Positions 16,195-24,713 of a stretch of 64,000 nucleotides of DNA are shown one piece after another. The notes under the pieces are model-generated. The model was not told the origin of the DNA. It searched no databases and saw only the letters and a program-made list of their open reading frames with translations. Numbering within the stretch: position 1 is the first letter of the stretch; each line of letters opens with the position of its first letter. This stretch comes from Ruminococcus sp. (GTDB taxonomy: Bacteria > Bacillota > Clostridia > Oscillospirales > Acutalibacteraceae): the NCBI GenBank assembly GCA_022768065.1, contig JALELS010000019.1, positions 37,709 through 101,708 of the forward strand, in the 5' to 3' direction. The translations under genes and the position numbers were made by a program.

Positions 16195-18111
16195 ATGAAT
16201 ACCGGATTTATAAAAGTTTCGGCGGTTTCACCGCGCGTAACAGTTGCAAATGTCGAAAAAAATCTTCAAAACGCTCTTAAAACCGTAAAACGTGAGAGCG
16301 AGTCGGGCAGTTCGCTTATAGTATTCCCCGAGCTTTATCTTACGGGCTATACCTGCGGCGATTTGTTTTTACAGGACGCGCTTACAGAGAGCGCGCTTGA
16401 CGCCCTTATTAAATTTTCAAAGGAAACGGCATACAGCGACGCCGTTATCTGTATAGGTTTGCCTCTGCGTGTGGGCGGCAGGCTGTTTAACTGTGCGGCT
16501 GTGCTGCAAAGCGGAGCTGTTCTCGGTATAGTCCCGAAAACCTATATACCCAATTATAACGAATACTATGAGAAGCGTTGGTTCGCTTCCTCCGAAAAGG
16601 TAAATTGTTCGTCGGTTATTATAGATGACGACGAAGTCCCGTTCGGGAGCAATCTTCTGTTTACCTTGGCGTCGGGAGCCGTGCTGGGAGTCGAAATCTG
16701 CGAGGATCTTTGGGTTCCCGTTCCTCCGAGTAGTGAGCTTTGCCTTAACGGTGCCGATATTATAGCGAATTTGTCGGCGAGCAATGAGGCTGTAACCAAA
16801 AACGATTACCGCAAAAATATAATTTCCGTGCAGAGTGCAAAGTGCTTTTGCGCTTATGTGTATGCTTCTTCGGGAGTCGGCGAGTCGTCGACAGACCTTG
16901 TCTTTTCCGGAGCTTGTACAATTGCCGAAAACGGCGCGATTTTATCCGAAAGCGAACGCTTTTCTTACGACGGCAGCAGCGCCTCGGCGTTTATCGACTT
17001 TGAAAAGCTGAATGCCGAGCGTGTGCGAAACGGCTCTTTTTCCGACAATAACGAGATTTTGCGCGAAAATGATTTTACCGTCATTCCGGCATATGTAGAC
17101 GAGGCGGAATATGACGATGTTACAAGAGATTTTTATCCTTATCCCTTTGTTCCGTCAAACGAAAGCGAGAGGGAGCTTCGCTGCGGCGAAATACTTTCCA
17201 TTCAGAGCGCGGGTCTTGCCAAGCGCCTTGAGCATACGGGACTTAAAAAGGCTGTTATCGGCATTTCGGGCGGACTTGATTCCACACTGGCGCTTCTTGT
17301 GGCCGTTAAGGCCATGGAGATGTTGTCGCTTCCCAACGAAAATATCATATGCGTCACAATGCCGGGCTTCGGCACTACCGATATGACGTATAATAACGCC
17401 GTAGAGCTTATAAAAGCGCTTAATACAACTTTTAAGGAAATAGATATAAAACCTGCCTGCCTGCGCCATATGAGCGATATAGGGCACGACAGCGAAGTTC
17501 ACGACATCACCTATGAAAATACACAGGCGAGGGAACGCACGCAGATACTTATGGATATTTCAAATAAGGCGGGCGGTATACTCGTCGGCACGGGCGATCT
17601 CAGCGAACTTGCGCTCGGTTGGTGCACATATAACGCCGACCATATGAGTATGTACGGTGTGAACTGCTCCGTACCGAAAACTCTTGTGAGACATTTGGTT
17701 CGCTTTGAAGCCGAAAAATTCGGCGGCGAAATAGAACAGATTCTTTTGCGTGTGCTTGATACCCCCGTAAGTCCCGAGCTTTTACCGCCCGATAATAACG
17801 GCAATATAAAGCAGAAAACAGAGGATAAGCTCGGTCCGTACGAGGTTCACGATTTCTATCTTTACTATTTCCTGCGTTTCGGCACTAAGCCGCAAAAGCT
17901 TTTGTTTATGGCTTCACGGGCTTTTTCCGGCAAGTATTCCGAGGAGCAGCTCAAAGAGTGGCTCAGGCTTTTCATCAAGAGATTTTTCATAAGTCAGTTT
18001 AAACGCTCTTGCCTGCCTGACGGCCCCAAGGTCGGCTCCGTAAGCCTGTCGCCGCGCGGTGACTTCCGTATGCCGTCCGACGCCGAATCGGCGGAATGGC
18101 TTAAATTCTGA
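16195..18111 (+). CDS. nadE: Glutamine-dependent NAD+ synthetase
   Basis: This 638-residue two-domain enzyme makes NAD from deamido-NAD, glutamine and ATP. The N-terminal nitrilase-type glutaminase has its Glu (FPELYLTGYTCGD), Lys (PKTYIPNYNEYYEKRWF) and Cys (GVEICEDLWVP); the C-terminal synthetase has the ATP loop GISGGLDSTLALL and GTGDLSELALGW. The frame extends upstream to 16135, but that part overlaps the promoter; GGAG before the ATG at 16195 sets the start. It is monocistronic and ends at a long terminator. nadK, the next step towards NADP, is at 34.2 kb. Confidence 0.96.
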   Translation: MNTGFIKVSAVSPRVTVANVEKNLQNALKTVKRESESGSSLIVFPELYLTGYTCGDLFLQDALTESALDALIKFSKETAYSDAVICIGLPLRVGGRLFNCAAVLQSGAVLGIVPKTYIPNYNEYYEKRWFASSEKVNCSSVIIDDDEVPFGSNLLFTLASGAVLGVEICEDLWVPVPPSSELCLNGADIIANLSASNEAVTKNDYRKNIISVQSAKCFCAYVYASSGVGESSTDLVFSGACTIAENGAILSESERFSYDGSSASAFIDFEKLNAERVRNGSFSDNNEILRENDFTVIPAYVDEAEYDDVTRDFYPYPFVPSNESERELRCGEILSIQSAGLAKRLEHTGLKKAVIGISGGLDSTLALLVAVKAMEMLSLPNENIICVTMPGFGTTDMTYNNAVELIKALNTTFKEIDIKPACLRHMSDIGHDSEVHDITYENTQARERTQILMDISNKAGGILVGTGDLSELALGWCTYNADHMSMYGVNCSVPKTLVRHLVRFEAEKFGGEIEQILLRVLDTPVSPELLPPDNNGNIKQKTEDKLGPYEVHDFYLYYFLRFGTKPQKLLFMASRAFSGKYSEEQLKEWLRLFIKRFFISQFKRSCLPDGPKVGSVSLSPRGDFRMPSDAESAEWLKF

Positions 18112-18130
18112 ACAATATTACCGTAAAATA

Positions 18131-18177
18131 AAGTGGCTGTAAAAAACGAAAGTTTTTTGCAGCCACTTATGTATTTA
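18131..18177. terminator. Bidirectional terminator between nadE and spoVM
   Basis: A 17-bp stem with one wobble and a GAAA loop (18131-18147 with 18152-18168) is followed by ATGTATTTATT. The minus strand also ends in TTTATTTTA after the stem, so it can serve spoVM. Confidence 0.85.
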
Positions 18178-18264
18178 TTGCGTTATGCTCTCTTTTTTTA
18201 TTCCGAAAATCAGTCTCAGAAAACCTCCGAGCAGTTTGGAACTTTTAAAAACGATTACCTTCAA
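18175..18264 (-). CDS. spoVM: Stage V sporulation protein M (probable)
   Basis: A 29-codon frame starts with TTG, 6 nt after a strong AAGGAGGGG site. Its peptide begins MKVIVFKSSKLLGGFLRLIF and continues GIKKE, which aligns residue for residue with the Bacillus amphipathic peptide MKFYTIKLPKFLGGIVRAML: Lys2, Lys7, Lys10, Leu12, Gly13, Gly14 and Arg17 agree. SpoVM binds the convex forespore membrane and anchors SpoIVA, the base of the spore coat. Pro9, important for curvature sensing in Bacillus, is Ser here. It follows a 51-residue membrane protein gene by 13 bp. The call rests on remembered sequence and should be aligned. Confidence 0.78.
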   Translation of the reverse strand: MKVIVFKSSKLLGGFLRLIFGIKKESITQ

Positions 18265-18277
18265 AACAGACCCCTCC

Positions 18278-18433
18278 TTAACAACAGTTTTTGCAAAGCG
18301 TTATCCCGCTGCAAACAAGAGCGAGAGCGAGTACAACTACGAGCCATTGTGCCGGCAGAATAAACGCAACTGCCAAGGCTATACCCAAAGTTACAAACAC
18401 AGCTCCGATACCGATACGTCGTTTTCTTATCAT
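18278..18433 (-). CDS. Small two-helix membrane protein upstream of spoVM
   Basis: The 51-residue protein begins MIRKRRIGIGAVFVTLG and has two hydrophobic helices (about 8-24 and 27-43) with a QW turn between, ending in CKNCC. AAGGCGGTG before the ATG at 18433 favours this start over the longer frame from 18475. It lies 13 bp upstream of spoVM and may be sporulation-linked. I know no function. Confidence 0.65.
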   Translation of the reverse strand: MIRKRRIGIGAVFVTLGIALAVAFILPAQWLVVVLALALVCSGITLCKNCC

Positions 18434-18509
18434 GCCGACACCGCCTTTTCTTTTTAACATACTATGCGGTATCATAAAAAAGTGTTAAAAATAATCTTTA
18501 CGGCAGAAC

Positions 18510-19460
18510 TCAGTTTTTAAGGCAGAGACTTATTTCACCGCTTTTCAGCACCGTTATGCGGTCTTTATCTTTTACTATCAGACCTCCGTCACGGTCTATG
18601 TCAAGAACCGTGCCACAGAATTCGGCGTTGTTTTTTGTGTATGTTATTTTCTTGCCTATTACAAGGGAATGCTTTTTGTATTCGTCTATGAAGTTTTCTC
18701 TTCTCTCGTCATACTTTAGTAATTTATTAACTATCGACGAAACGAGCTCATTTTTTATGGGCTTGTCGCAGTCCAAAAATCCCACTTTGTCTTTAAGCGG
18801 CTCCGGTAACGGTGAGGGTTTAAGGTTAATGCCTATACCAACAATGATGTTGTTGACCGTTCCCGTTTCAAAATCCGATACAGCCTCTGTCAGTATGCCG
18901 CAAATCTTTTTGCCTTTTAAATATATGTCGTTGACCCATTTTATTTCGGTGTCCGTTCCCGTAAGCTCTTTTATGGCTTCCACCACACAGACCGCGGCGT
19001 ATGACGTTATCCCAACCGCAGACGGCAGGTCGCTTTTAGGCGAGGTGACAAGCGAAAAATATATTCCCATACCCTTAGGCGAATAAAAGTTTCTTCCGTT
19101 TCTGCCTCGTCCGAGCGTCTGCTCATCCGATACAATCAGCATTGTCCCCGAGATGTTACCGTCGGCAAGCCGCCTTTTGGCCTCGTTGTTTGTCGAGTCC
19201 ACGGTTTCGCATACGGTTATGTCAATATCCTTGTCGCACAATGTCTTTATTGCGCTTTCGGAAATAATATCACAGCCCTTTAACAGTCGGTAGCCCTTGT
19301 TCGTTGCCGAAGTTATTTCATATCCGTCATTCTTCAGCGAATTTACGGCTTTCCATACGGCGTTTCTCGATACGCCGAACTTTTCGGCAAGATATTGACC
19401 GGAAATATCCTCTCCGCGGTGCGCTTCAAGCTCCGAGCGGATGTCATTTTTTAAAGACAT
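18510..19460 (-). CDS. birA: Bifunctional biotin operon repressor / biotin--protein ligase
   Basis: The 316-residue protein has an N-terminal winged helix (GQYLAEKFGVSRNAVWKAVN, about 21-40), the ligase ATP/biotin loop GRGRNGR (117-123), KWVNDIYLKGKKICGILTE (174-192) and a C-terminal SH3-like domain. It should both biotinylate carriers and repress biotin genes when loaded with biotinyl-AMP. Together with the HTH-less ligase at 2824-3621 this genome region carries two ligases. AAAGGA precedes the ATG, and TTGACA-N17-TACCAT stands upstream. The small membrane gene and spoVM follow on the same strand with no clear terminator between. Confidence 0.93.
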   Translation of the reverse strand: MSLKNDIRSELEAHRGEDISGQYLAEKFGVSRNAVWKAVNSLKNDGYEITSATNKGYRLLKGCDIISESAIKTLCDKDIDITVCETVDSTNNEAKRRLADGNISGTMLIVSDEQTLGRGRNGRNFYSPKGMGIYFSLVTSPKSDLPSAVGITSYAAVCVVEAIKELTGTDTEIKWVNDIYLKGKKICGILTEAVSDFETGTVNNIIVGIGINLKPSPLPEPLKDKVGFLDCDKPIKNELVSSIVNKLLKYDERRENFIDEYKKHSLVIGKKITYTKNNAEFCGTVLDIDRDGGLIVKDKDRITVLKSGEISLCLKN

Positions 19461-19491
19461 ACTTATTTCCTTTCAAAAAAATTCTGTATAT

Positions 19492-19520
19492 ATGGTATTG
19501 TAAAATGCTTGATTTGTCAA
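19492..19520 (-). promoter_or_regulatory. SigA promoter of the HTH-type birA
   Basis: On the minus strand TTGACA (19515-19520) and TACCAT (19492-19497) are 17 bp apart. The interval to the ATG is about 30 bp, so a BirA operator could overlap, but I see no clear TGTTAAC-type site. Confidence 0.7.
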
Positions 19521-19535
19521 ACGCCTTTGCGAGAA

Positions 19536-19579
19536 AAATATAACCCCGATGAGAACTGTTTTTACAGCTCATCGGGGTT
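19536..19579 (-). terminator. Terminator of the yfhO gene
   Basis: A perfect 12-bp stem (19542-19553 with 19568-19579) with an inner CTGT/ACAG stem and TTTT loop is followed on the minus strand by ATATTTTTC. Confidence 0.85.
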
Positions 19580-19630
19580 TACCTGTGGTTCTTCGCTCAA
19601 AAACCCTAAAACGGGTTACGGAAATGGTTT

Positions 19631-22540
19631 TTATTCGTTATCTTCGTGCGGTGCTGGGTCGGAATCATCTTCCCGCACTTCATTTTTTTCGTCCGAGGGC
19701 TCCGTTTCCTGCATCGGCGGCTCTTCATCGGCAGTCTGCCGTACGGGCTCTGCACTCTGTGCGGAGGAAGCCGAAATTTCCTTATAAACATTTTCGGTTA
19801 TCGGAGCTTTTTCGGAACACAGCATCAGCCACTTGTCCTGTTTTTTCTTTTTGTAAAACAGCAGTCCGCGGCGCTTCATTATTATCAAAACAGTGGCGAT
19901 GATAATTGTGATTATCGATATTATTGCGCCGTTTTTAAGTCCGTAAGAATAGTAGCGGAAGTAAATTTCGTGTTCGCCGGGTTCGGTATAAAATCCCAAA
20001 AGACTGTCCGAAATCTTGACAATATCCTTGGATTTTACTTTAACTCCGTCAACATAAACCTCCCAGTTTGTGTCGTAGGGGATAGAGGTATATACCATTT
20101 CACCGTCATTAACTGTTATGTCGCCGAATATCTCCGTGTCGTTATAAGAGGTGATTTTAAGCTCGCCGCTTCCCGAAAGCTTTTCGTATCCTTCCTTAAA
20201 TTTGTCCATATCAAGAGAGTAAACATAGAAAGACATGGTTCCGCTGTCGGCTGCGGAGGATTTTATCGGTACGTCCACGTAAATGGTATCTTCCGGTGTG
20301 CGCTCGCCGAGGTCGATTATATATCCGTCGTCGGTGTCGAATGTCTTTGAAAATCCGTCCGCAGTGATTGTCGCGTTGTCGCTTACCGAAGATTTTACAT
20401 ATACATATACGTTTGCGGTGCTTTGCGGCACTATCTCTGCCGTAAAGCTTGCCGAAGCGCCTGATGTCTTTTTGTTATAAGCGAGTATGCCTGCCGATAA
20501 CTGCATATCCGAGAATGCGTTAAGATTGCTGTACGTAACATCGTTTATATTGACCTGTGTCAGTACATTTGAAACGCCTGTCGCGTCCTCAAACCAGTTG
20601 TTTTGCGCTTCAAACGGATTTATGGCGTCCTTGCTTGACCAAGAGGCAACACCGTTGTTTACCGCAAATGCTATGGGCAGGGCGTAATTGTTTTTGTATG
20701 CCGTGAATTTACCGTTTTGCATGAGGCTTGAATAGAGCTCGTCGTTTAAATAATATCCGCAGTTATCCACAAGGTATTTAAGACCGAACATCGCGTTATA
20801 TACGGGCGTCTGCGGATTGTATGTGTAGCTGTTGATGTAATTGCCGAACATACCGAGTTCCTGCTGCATATTCGATACGCTCTCATACGCCATTGACGAA
20901 AATACCGAAACGCCGTTGTAATCGTACCAGCAAGTGTCCATTCTTGTGCGCAGGCTTGTAAGCTCCATACGGTAAAAGCCGTTGCCGTCGTAGTCGTCAA
21001 GCTCTTTTTTCAGCGTCTTAAAATCATCGTAATCGCTTGTATAGTTAGTCTTGTTTTGATTCATTGAATAGTGATTTGTGTTGCCGAGAGCTATTTCCGA
21101 CGTCACGGTGCACAAAAGCAGTATGGAAACCGCCGACGCCTGGAATTTTTTGTCTTTGAGCAGTCTCAATATAAGAACATAACCTACGCCGAATATTATG
21201 CTGAGTCCGAGCGACATATCGCCGATGTTTTTAGATGTGATTTTTTCAACAAGAACAAGGAACATGGCAAATCCGAGCCCCGACGCCAATATTTCTTTGC
21301 CCGAAAAGTCCTTTATGTGTATGAGCGCCTTGTACGCCATAACGAGCAGAACAAACGAGTACATAAACGAAAATCTGTACGGGAGGTCGTTGGGGAAGTG
21401 GAAGCCGTGCCATACAAAGTTGAGATAATTTATATTAAAGCTTAAATAAAGCACGCCCAAAAGGCAGACATACGAAACTTTTTCACGGGCCTTGATTTTT
21501 TTGCAGAACAAAAACAGCGGAACCAAAAGCAGAGTAAGCACGCCGCAGTAAACATTCGGCAAAACGTCGCTGCCGCTGCTTCTTATTGTGGGCTCCGAGC
21601 TCGCGAGATGGTTTGCGAGAAAATCAAACGTGCTGAAATATTTTTTGTATTCGGTGGGAGCGCCGCTTGAAGTTGCGGAGCTGTCGGAGAGAATTGATAT
21701 AAGGGGAATAACCACAAATGCCGCAAGCAGTACGGCGACTATGGAGTAAAAGGCAAATTTAACTCCCGAGCTCCAAAACAGCGAATTTGAAAGCTTCTTT
21801 GAAAGAGGCGCTTTTTTGCTTAAGGTTCTGTCGAATTTTTGCTCAATCGAGTAATTTGCAAAATAGTAGGTGAGAAAGTACAAAACGGCAAAAATGCATA
21901 TCATATATGCCATATAGTAGTTGGCAAAGAACATCAGGGCGAGCGAAACGCAGTAAAAAGTGGGCTTGCCCTTGTTTATTATCCTCTCGATTCCGAGCAG
22001 GATTACGGGGAACAGCGCCATGGCGTCAAGCCACATAAGATTCCAGTAATACGCCACAAAATAGCCGCAAAAAGCATATAAAATGCCGAATGCCGCCGAT
22101 GTCGGGTCGTGCCTGCCGAGGGATTTCTTAATATAGTAGGTAAAAGAGCCTGCCGATAGCATGGCTTTTACCGCTATCATAGCCGCTATGGCTTCGGGAA
22201 TGTTTTTATGACCGAAAAAGAGAATGAGTATTGTAACCGGGCTTGAAAGATAGTTATAGAAATTGCCGAGAAAGCTGCTTCCGAGACCGGAATTCCACGA
22301 GTAGATAAGCGATTCGCCGCTTGTGATTCTGTCGTACAGCTCGGCAAACAGCGGACCGTATTGATGGTAGAGGTCCATTCTGAGTATTGTCATATCGCCG
22401 TAGGGAATAAGGCTGAAGCAGAAGTAAACAAGCTGCATTACGGCAAAGGCAATCAGCGCCGCTATCAAAATATATTTGTTGTTTTTCAGAAAGAGTGAAA
22501 ATTTGGTTTCTTTTTTATTTTTGACCTTGGTTTTGCTCAT
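19631..22540 (-). CDS. YfhO-family multispanning membrane protein
   Basis: This 969-residue protein matches the YfhO family. It has many membrane segments starting at about residue 24, the family block LRMDLYHQYGPLFAELYDRI, YSWNSGLGSSFLGNFYNYLSS in the first loop, a large external domain (about 500-870), a final membrane helix (about 880-900) and an acidic, disordered cytoplasmic tail (DEEPPMQETEPSDEKNE). In Bacillus, YfhO is linked to lipoteichoic acid glycosylation; other members are GT-C-like proteins of unknown role. It is a single-gene unit with a strong promoter and terminator. Confidence 0.85.
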   Translation of the reverse strand: MSKTKVKNKKETKFSLFLKNNKYILIAALIAFAVMQLVYFCFSLIPYGDMTILRMDLYHQYGPLFAELYDRITSGESLIYSWNSGLGSSFLGNFYNYLSSPVTILILFFGHKNIPEAIAAMIAVKAMLSAGSFTYYIKKSLGRHDPTSAAFGILYAFCGYFVAYYWNLMWLDAMALFPVILLGIERIINKGKPTFYCVSLALMFFANYYMAYMICIFAVLYFLTYYFANYSIEQKFDRTLSKKAPLSKKLSNSLFWSSGVKFAFYSIVAVLLAAFVVIPLISILSDSSATSSGAPTEYKKYFSTFDFLANHLASSEPTIRSSGSDVLPNVYCGVLTLLLVPLFLFCKKIKAREKVSYVCLLGVLYLSFNINYLNFVWHGFHFPNDLPYRFSFMYSFVLLVMAYKALIHIKDFSGKEILASGLGFAMFLVLVEKITSKNIGDMSLGLSIIFGVGYVLILRLLKDKKFQASAVSILLLCTVTSEIALGNTNHYSMNQNKTNYTSDYDDFKTLKKELDDYDGNGFYRMELTSLRTRMDTCWYDYNGVSVFSSMAYESVSNMQQELGMFGNYINSYTYNPQTPVYNAMFGLKYLVDNCGYYLNDELYSSLMQNGKFTAYKNNYALPIAFAVNNGVASWSSKDAINPFEAQNNWFEDATGVSNVLTQVNINDVTYSNLNAFSDMQLSAGILAYNKKTSGASASFTAEIVPQSTANVYVYVKSSVSDNATITADGFSKTFDTDDGYIIDLGERTPEDTIYVDVPIKSSAADSGTMSFYVYSLDMDKFKEGYEKLSGSGELKITSYNDTEIFGDITVNDGEMVYTSIPYDTNWEVYVDGVKVKSKDIVKISDSLLGFYTEPGEHEIYFRYYSYGLKNGAIISIITIIIATVLIIMKRRGLLFYKKKKQDKWLMLCSEKAPITENVYKEISASSAQSAEPVRQTADEEPPMQETEPSDEKNEVREDDSDPAPHEDNE

Positions 22541-22584
22541 TTCGGTTATTCCTTTGTTTAATTATTTGGTGCCTTGTGTATCAT

Positions 22585-22600
22585 AGGTAAATTTTTACCT
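22585..22600. promoter_or_regulatory. Possible operator at the yfhO transcription start
   Basis: An inverted repeat AGGTAAA-TT-TTTACCT lies just downstream of the yfhO -10, where the transcript would begin. Its position suits a repressor site. No known regulator is matched. Confidence 0.4.
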
Positions 22601-22601
22601 C

Positions 22602-22630
22602 AGTATACCACATTGCTTTGTCTGTTTCAA
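22602..22630 (-). promoter_or_regulatory. SigA promoter of yfhO
   Basis: On the minus strand TTGAAA (22625-22630) and TATACT (22602-22607) are 17 bp apart, with an extended TGG before the -10. Confidence 0.8.
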
Positions 22631-22658
22631 GAATTTAGTTCTACTCGCGGACAAGTAA

Positions 22659-22666
22659 CATATATA
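22659..22666 (+). promoter_or_regulatory. Possible SigE-type -10 of the spoIIIA operon
   Basis: CATATATA, close to the SigE -10 consensus CATACAnT, lies about 20 bp before spoIIIAA. The expected -35 is not convincing, and the call relies on spoIIIA being SigE-dependent in Bacillus. Confidence 0.3.
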
Positions 22667-22685
22667 TAAACCGAGGTGAAAAACA

Positions 22686-23801
22686 ATGGAAAGCGAAAAA
22701 GATTTTCTCAGCGATATTTTTTATTATTTACCGCCGCGTATAAGAGCGTTTTTTCTGAAACTTCCGCCCAATGTCTGCGATGAGATAACCGAAATACGTC
22801 TCAGAGCCGATAAACCAGTGTCGATAGTCATGAGAAACGGCTGTGCGTTTATAACTTCGGGCGGAAGAATGAGCTTTATCTGTTCGGATAATCTTCCGGT
22901 TATAACGGGCAACGAAATTTCGGATATGGTTACAAAAATGTGCGGATATTCCGTATACAGCCACCAAAGCGACCTTGTAAACGGGTTTATAACGCTGAAA
23001 GGCGGTTGCCGCGTCGGTATTTGCGGAACCGCCGTTATACAAAACGGAGCTGTTACGGCAATACGCGATCTCTCGTCCGTAAATATCAGAGTGGCGCGTG
23101 AAATCAAAGGCTGCTCCGACGCATTATCGGACAGACTTTTCCCGAACGGACCGCGCAGCATTATTGTTGCCGGCGCACCGATGTCGGGCAAAACAACGGT
23201 TTTAAAAGACCTTGTGCGTAAGTTTTCGGACGGACTTATCGGAGGTTTTTACAAATGTGCCGTCATTGACGAACGCGGTGAGCTCTCGTGCCTAAAAAAC
23301 TCGGAGTGTTTTAATGCCGACATTCTCTCTTTTTACCCGAAACCGTACGGAATAATGACCGCGGTGAGGACTTTGTCACCCGACATTATATTCTGCGACG
23401 AACTTGGAAGCGAAAGCGAGGCAAACGAGGTGTTAAACGGTATTGCCTGCGGAGTTAAATTTATCGTTACCGCGCACGCCTCAAGCCTTAACGAGCTTTA
23501 TCTGCGGCATGGCACTCAGAAGCTTTTGGACAGCGGACTTATCGACGCCGCCGTATTTTTGGATACAGGGAAGAATATAGGAAAGATAAAGGAAATATTT
23601 GACTTCGGAGCGGAAGATTATGAAAACTGTGGGTCTTGTGATGATATTTGCGGCTCTGAGCCTTGCAGGGATAAACAAGGCGATGACGATAACGGCGAGC
23701 GACAGGGAGGCGTATTCGGTAATCTCAATGCTCAAATACATAAGGACTCTGATATCGTATGTATCGACCCCTGCCGACAAGATATTAGACAGCCTTCTTG
23801 A
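22686..23801 (+). CDS. spoIIIAA: Stage III sporulation protein AA, ATPase, with overprinted C-terminal extension
   Basis: This secretion-type ATPase powers the SpoIIIA-SpoIIQ feeding channel between mother cell and forespore. Walker A is GAPMSGKTT, the Walker B region is IIFCDELGSESEANEV, and HASSLNELYLR follows. Codons up to about 312 (to KEIFDFGAEDYE) match the usual family length of just over 300. The frame then stays open for about 58 more codons inside spoIIIAB, giving a Cys/Asp/Gly-rich tail of low plausibility. The extension may be real overprinting, or the native stop may have been lost. GAGGTG precedes the ATG. Confidence 0.93.
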   Translation: MESEKDFLSDIFYYLPPRIRAFFLKLPPNVCDEITEIRLRADKPVSIVMRNGCAFITSGGRMSFICSDNLPVITGNEISDMVTKMCGYSVYSHQSDLVNGFITLKGGCRVGICGTAVIQNGAVTAIRDLSSVNIRVAREIKGCSDALSDRLFPNGPRSIIVAGAPMSGKTTVLKDLVRKFSDGLIGGFYKCAVIDERGELSCLKNSECFNADILSFYPKPYGIMTAVRTLSPDIIFCDELGSESEANEVLNGIACGVKFIVTAHASSLNELYLRHGTQKLLDSGLIDAAVFLDTGKNIGKIKEIFDFGAEDYENCGSCDDICGSEPCRDKQGDDDNGERQGGVFGNLNAQIHKDSDIVCIDPCRQDIRQPS

Positions 23802-24126
23802 GTCCGAATATAAGAATATGTTTTTTATAAAGGACGCCAGGGAGCGTTTTCGTCAGGGCGAAAGCTTTTCATTGGCGTGGAAAAACGCGATCGATAAAAA
23901 CAAATCCGATACGTGCTTGCCGCAGGACTGCCTTGAAAAGCTGAAGGCTTTTTCCGATACTTTCGGCTCGGCGGATAAGCAGAGCGAACTTGAAAACTGC
24001 GATACGTATATATCATATTTTGAACTCAGGCAAAAGGAGCTTCACGAAAGAGCCATGAGTGCGCCGCGTGTTTACGGCTCGCTCGGCGTACTTTTCGGCG
24101 CACTTGCCGTGATAGTTCTTTTTTAA
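23620..24126 (+). CDS. spoIIIAB: Stage III sporulation protein AB
   Basis: The 168-residue protein has an N-terminal membrane segment (MKTVGLVMIFAALSLAGI), a helical external part (SMLKYIRTLISYVSTP, LAWKNAID) and a C-terminal membrane helix (VYGSLGVLFGALAVIVLF), as in SpoIIIAB, which resembles type II secretion GspF. The start is the ATG at 23620 with GGAG about 9 nt upstream; it lies inside the end of the spoIIIAA frame. It is part of the SpoIIIA-SpoIIQ channel in the mother cell membrane. Confidence 0.9.
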   Translation: MKTVGLVMIFAALSLAGINKAMTITASDREAYSVISMLKYIRTLISYVSTPADKILDSLLESEYKNMFFIKDARERFRQGESFSLAWKNAIDKNKSDTCLPQDCLEKLKAFSDTFGSADKQSELENCDTYISYFELRQKELHERAMSAPRVYGSLGVLFGALAVIVLF

Positions 24127-24138
24127 AACGGAGGAAGT

Positions 24139-24333
24139 ATGGAAGTTGATTTCATTTTTAAAATTGCCGCAATCGGGATAATCGTGGCTGTGCTCTATCA
24201 AGTGCTGTCGCGTTCGGGGCGCGAGGAATACGCAACTTTGACAGTCATTGCCGGAATAGTTGTAATAGTTATGATGCTGTTGCCGGGCATAGGCGATCTT
24301 CGCAGCATCATAGATTCGACGTTTGACATATGA
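24139..24333 (+). CDS. spoIIIAC: Stage III sporulation protein AC
   Basis: This 64-residue protein has two membrane helices (DFIFKIAAIGIIVAVLYQVL and YATLTVIAGIVVIVMMLLP) and the SGREEYA turn typical of SpoIIIAC. It is a membrane part of the forespore channel. GGAGG precedes the ATG, and the end overlaps spoIIIAD by 4 bp. Confidence 0.94.
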   Translation: MEVDFIFKIAAIGIIVAVLYQVLSRSGREEYATLTVIAGIVVIVMMLLPGIGDLRSIIDSTFDI

Positions 24334-24713
24334 TTAAACTGATACTCATAATTCTGACCGGCGTTTTATCGATAGTCGTTATAAAACAGCTTAGACCCGA
24401 ATATTCGTTTTTGCTTCGTATAGCAGTCCTTTTGACCGTGATTTTTTCGGCTGTTGCGGCATTTTCCGTGCTATTTGATAAAATCGGCGAAAGCCTCGGT
24501 GATGCGGAAATAAATACCGAAAGCTTAAAGCTAATGGTAAAAATAGCCGGCGTGTCGGCAGTTACTGAGATTTCCTCCGCCGTATGCCGCGACGCCTCCG
24601 AAACGGCTCTTGCAAAGACGGCGGAGCTTATCGGAAAAATAACAATAATAGGTATGATACTGCCTGTGATCGGAGAAATAATCAAATTATGTGTAAGCCT
24701 TTGCGGAAAGTGA
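24330..24713 (+). CDS. spoIIIAD: Stage III sporulation protein AD
   Basis: The 127-residue membrane protein has three to four hydrophobic helices and the conserved block LKLMVKIAGVSAVTEISSAV with CRDASETALAKTAELIGK, characteristic of SpoIIIAD. Its ATG overlaps the stop of spoIIIAC (ATGA type). It acts in the SpoIIIA channel. Confidence 0.94.
   Translation: MIKLILIILTGVLSIVVIKQLRPEYSFLLRIAVLLTVIFSAVAAFSVLFDKIGESLGDAEINTESLKLMVKIAGVSAVTEISSAVCRDASETALAKTAELIGKITIIGMILPVIGEIIKLCVSLCGK

Noticed and set aside
18434..18475. N-terminal extension (14 codons) of the small membrane protein before spoVM
   Set aside because: AAGGCGGTG before the ATG at 18433 is a clear ribosome site, and the longer start has none.
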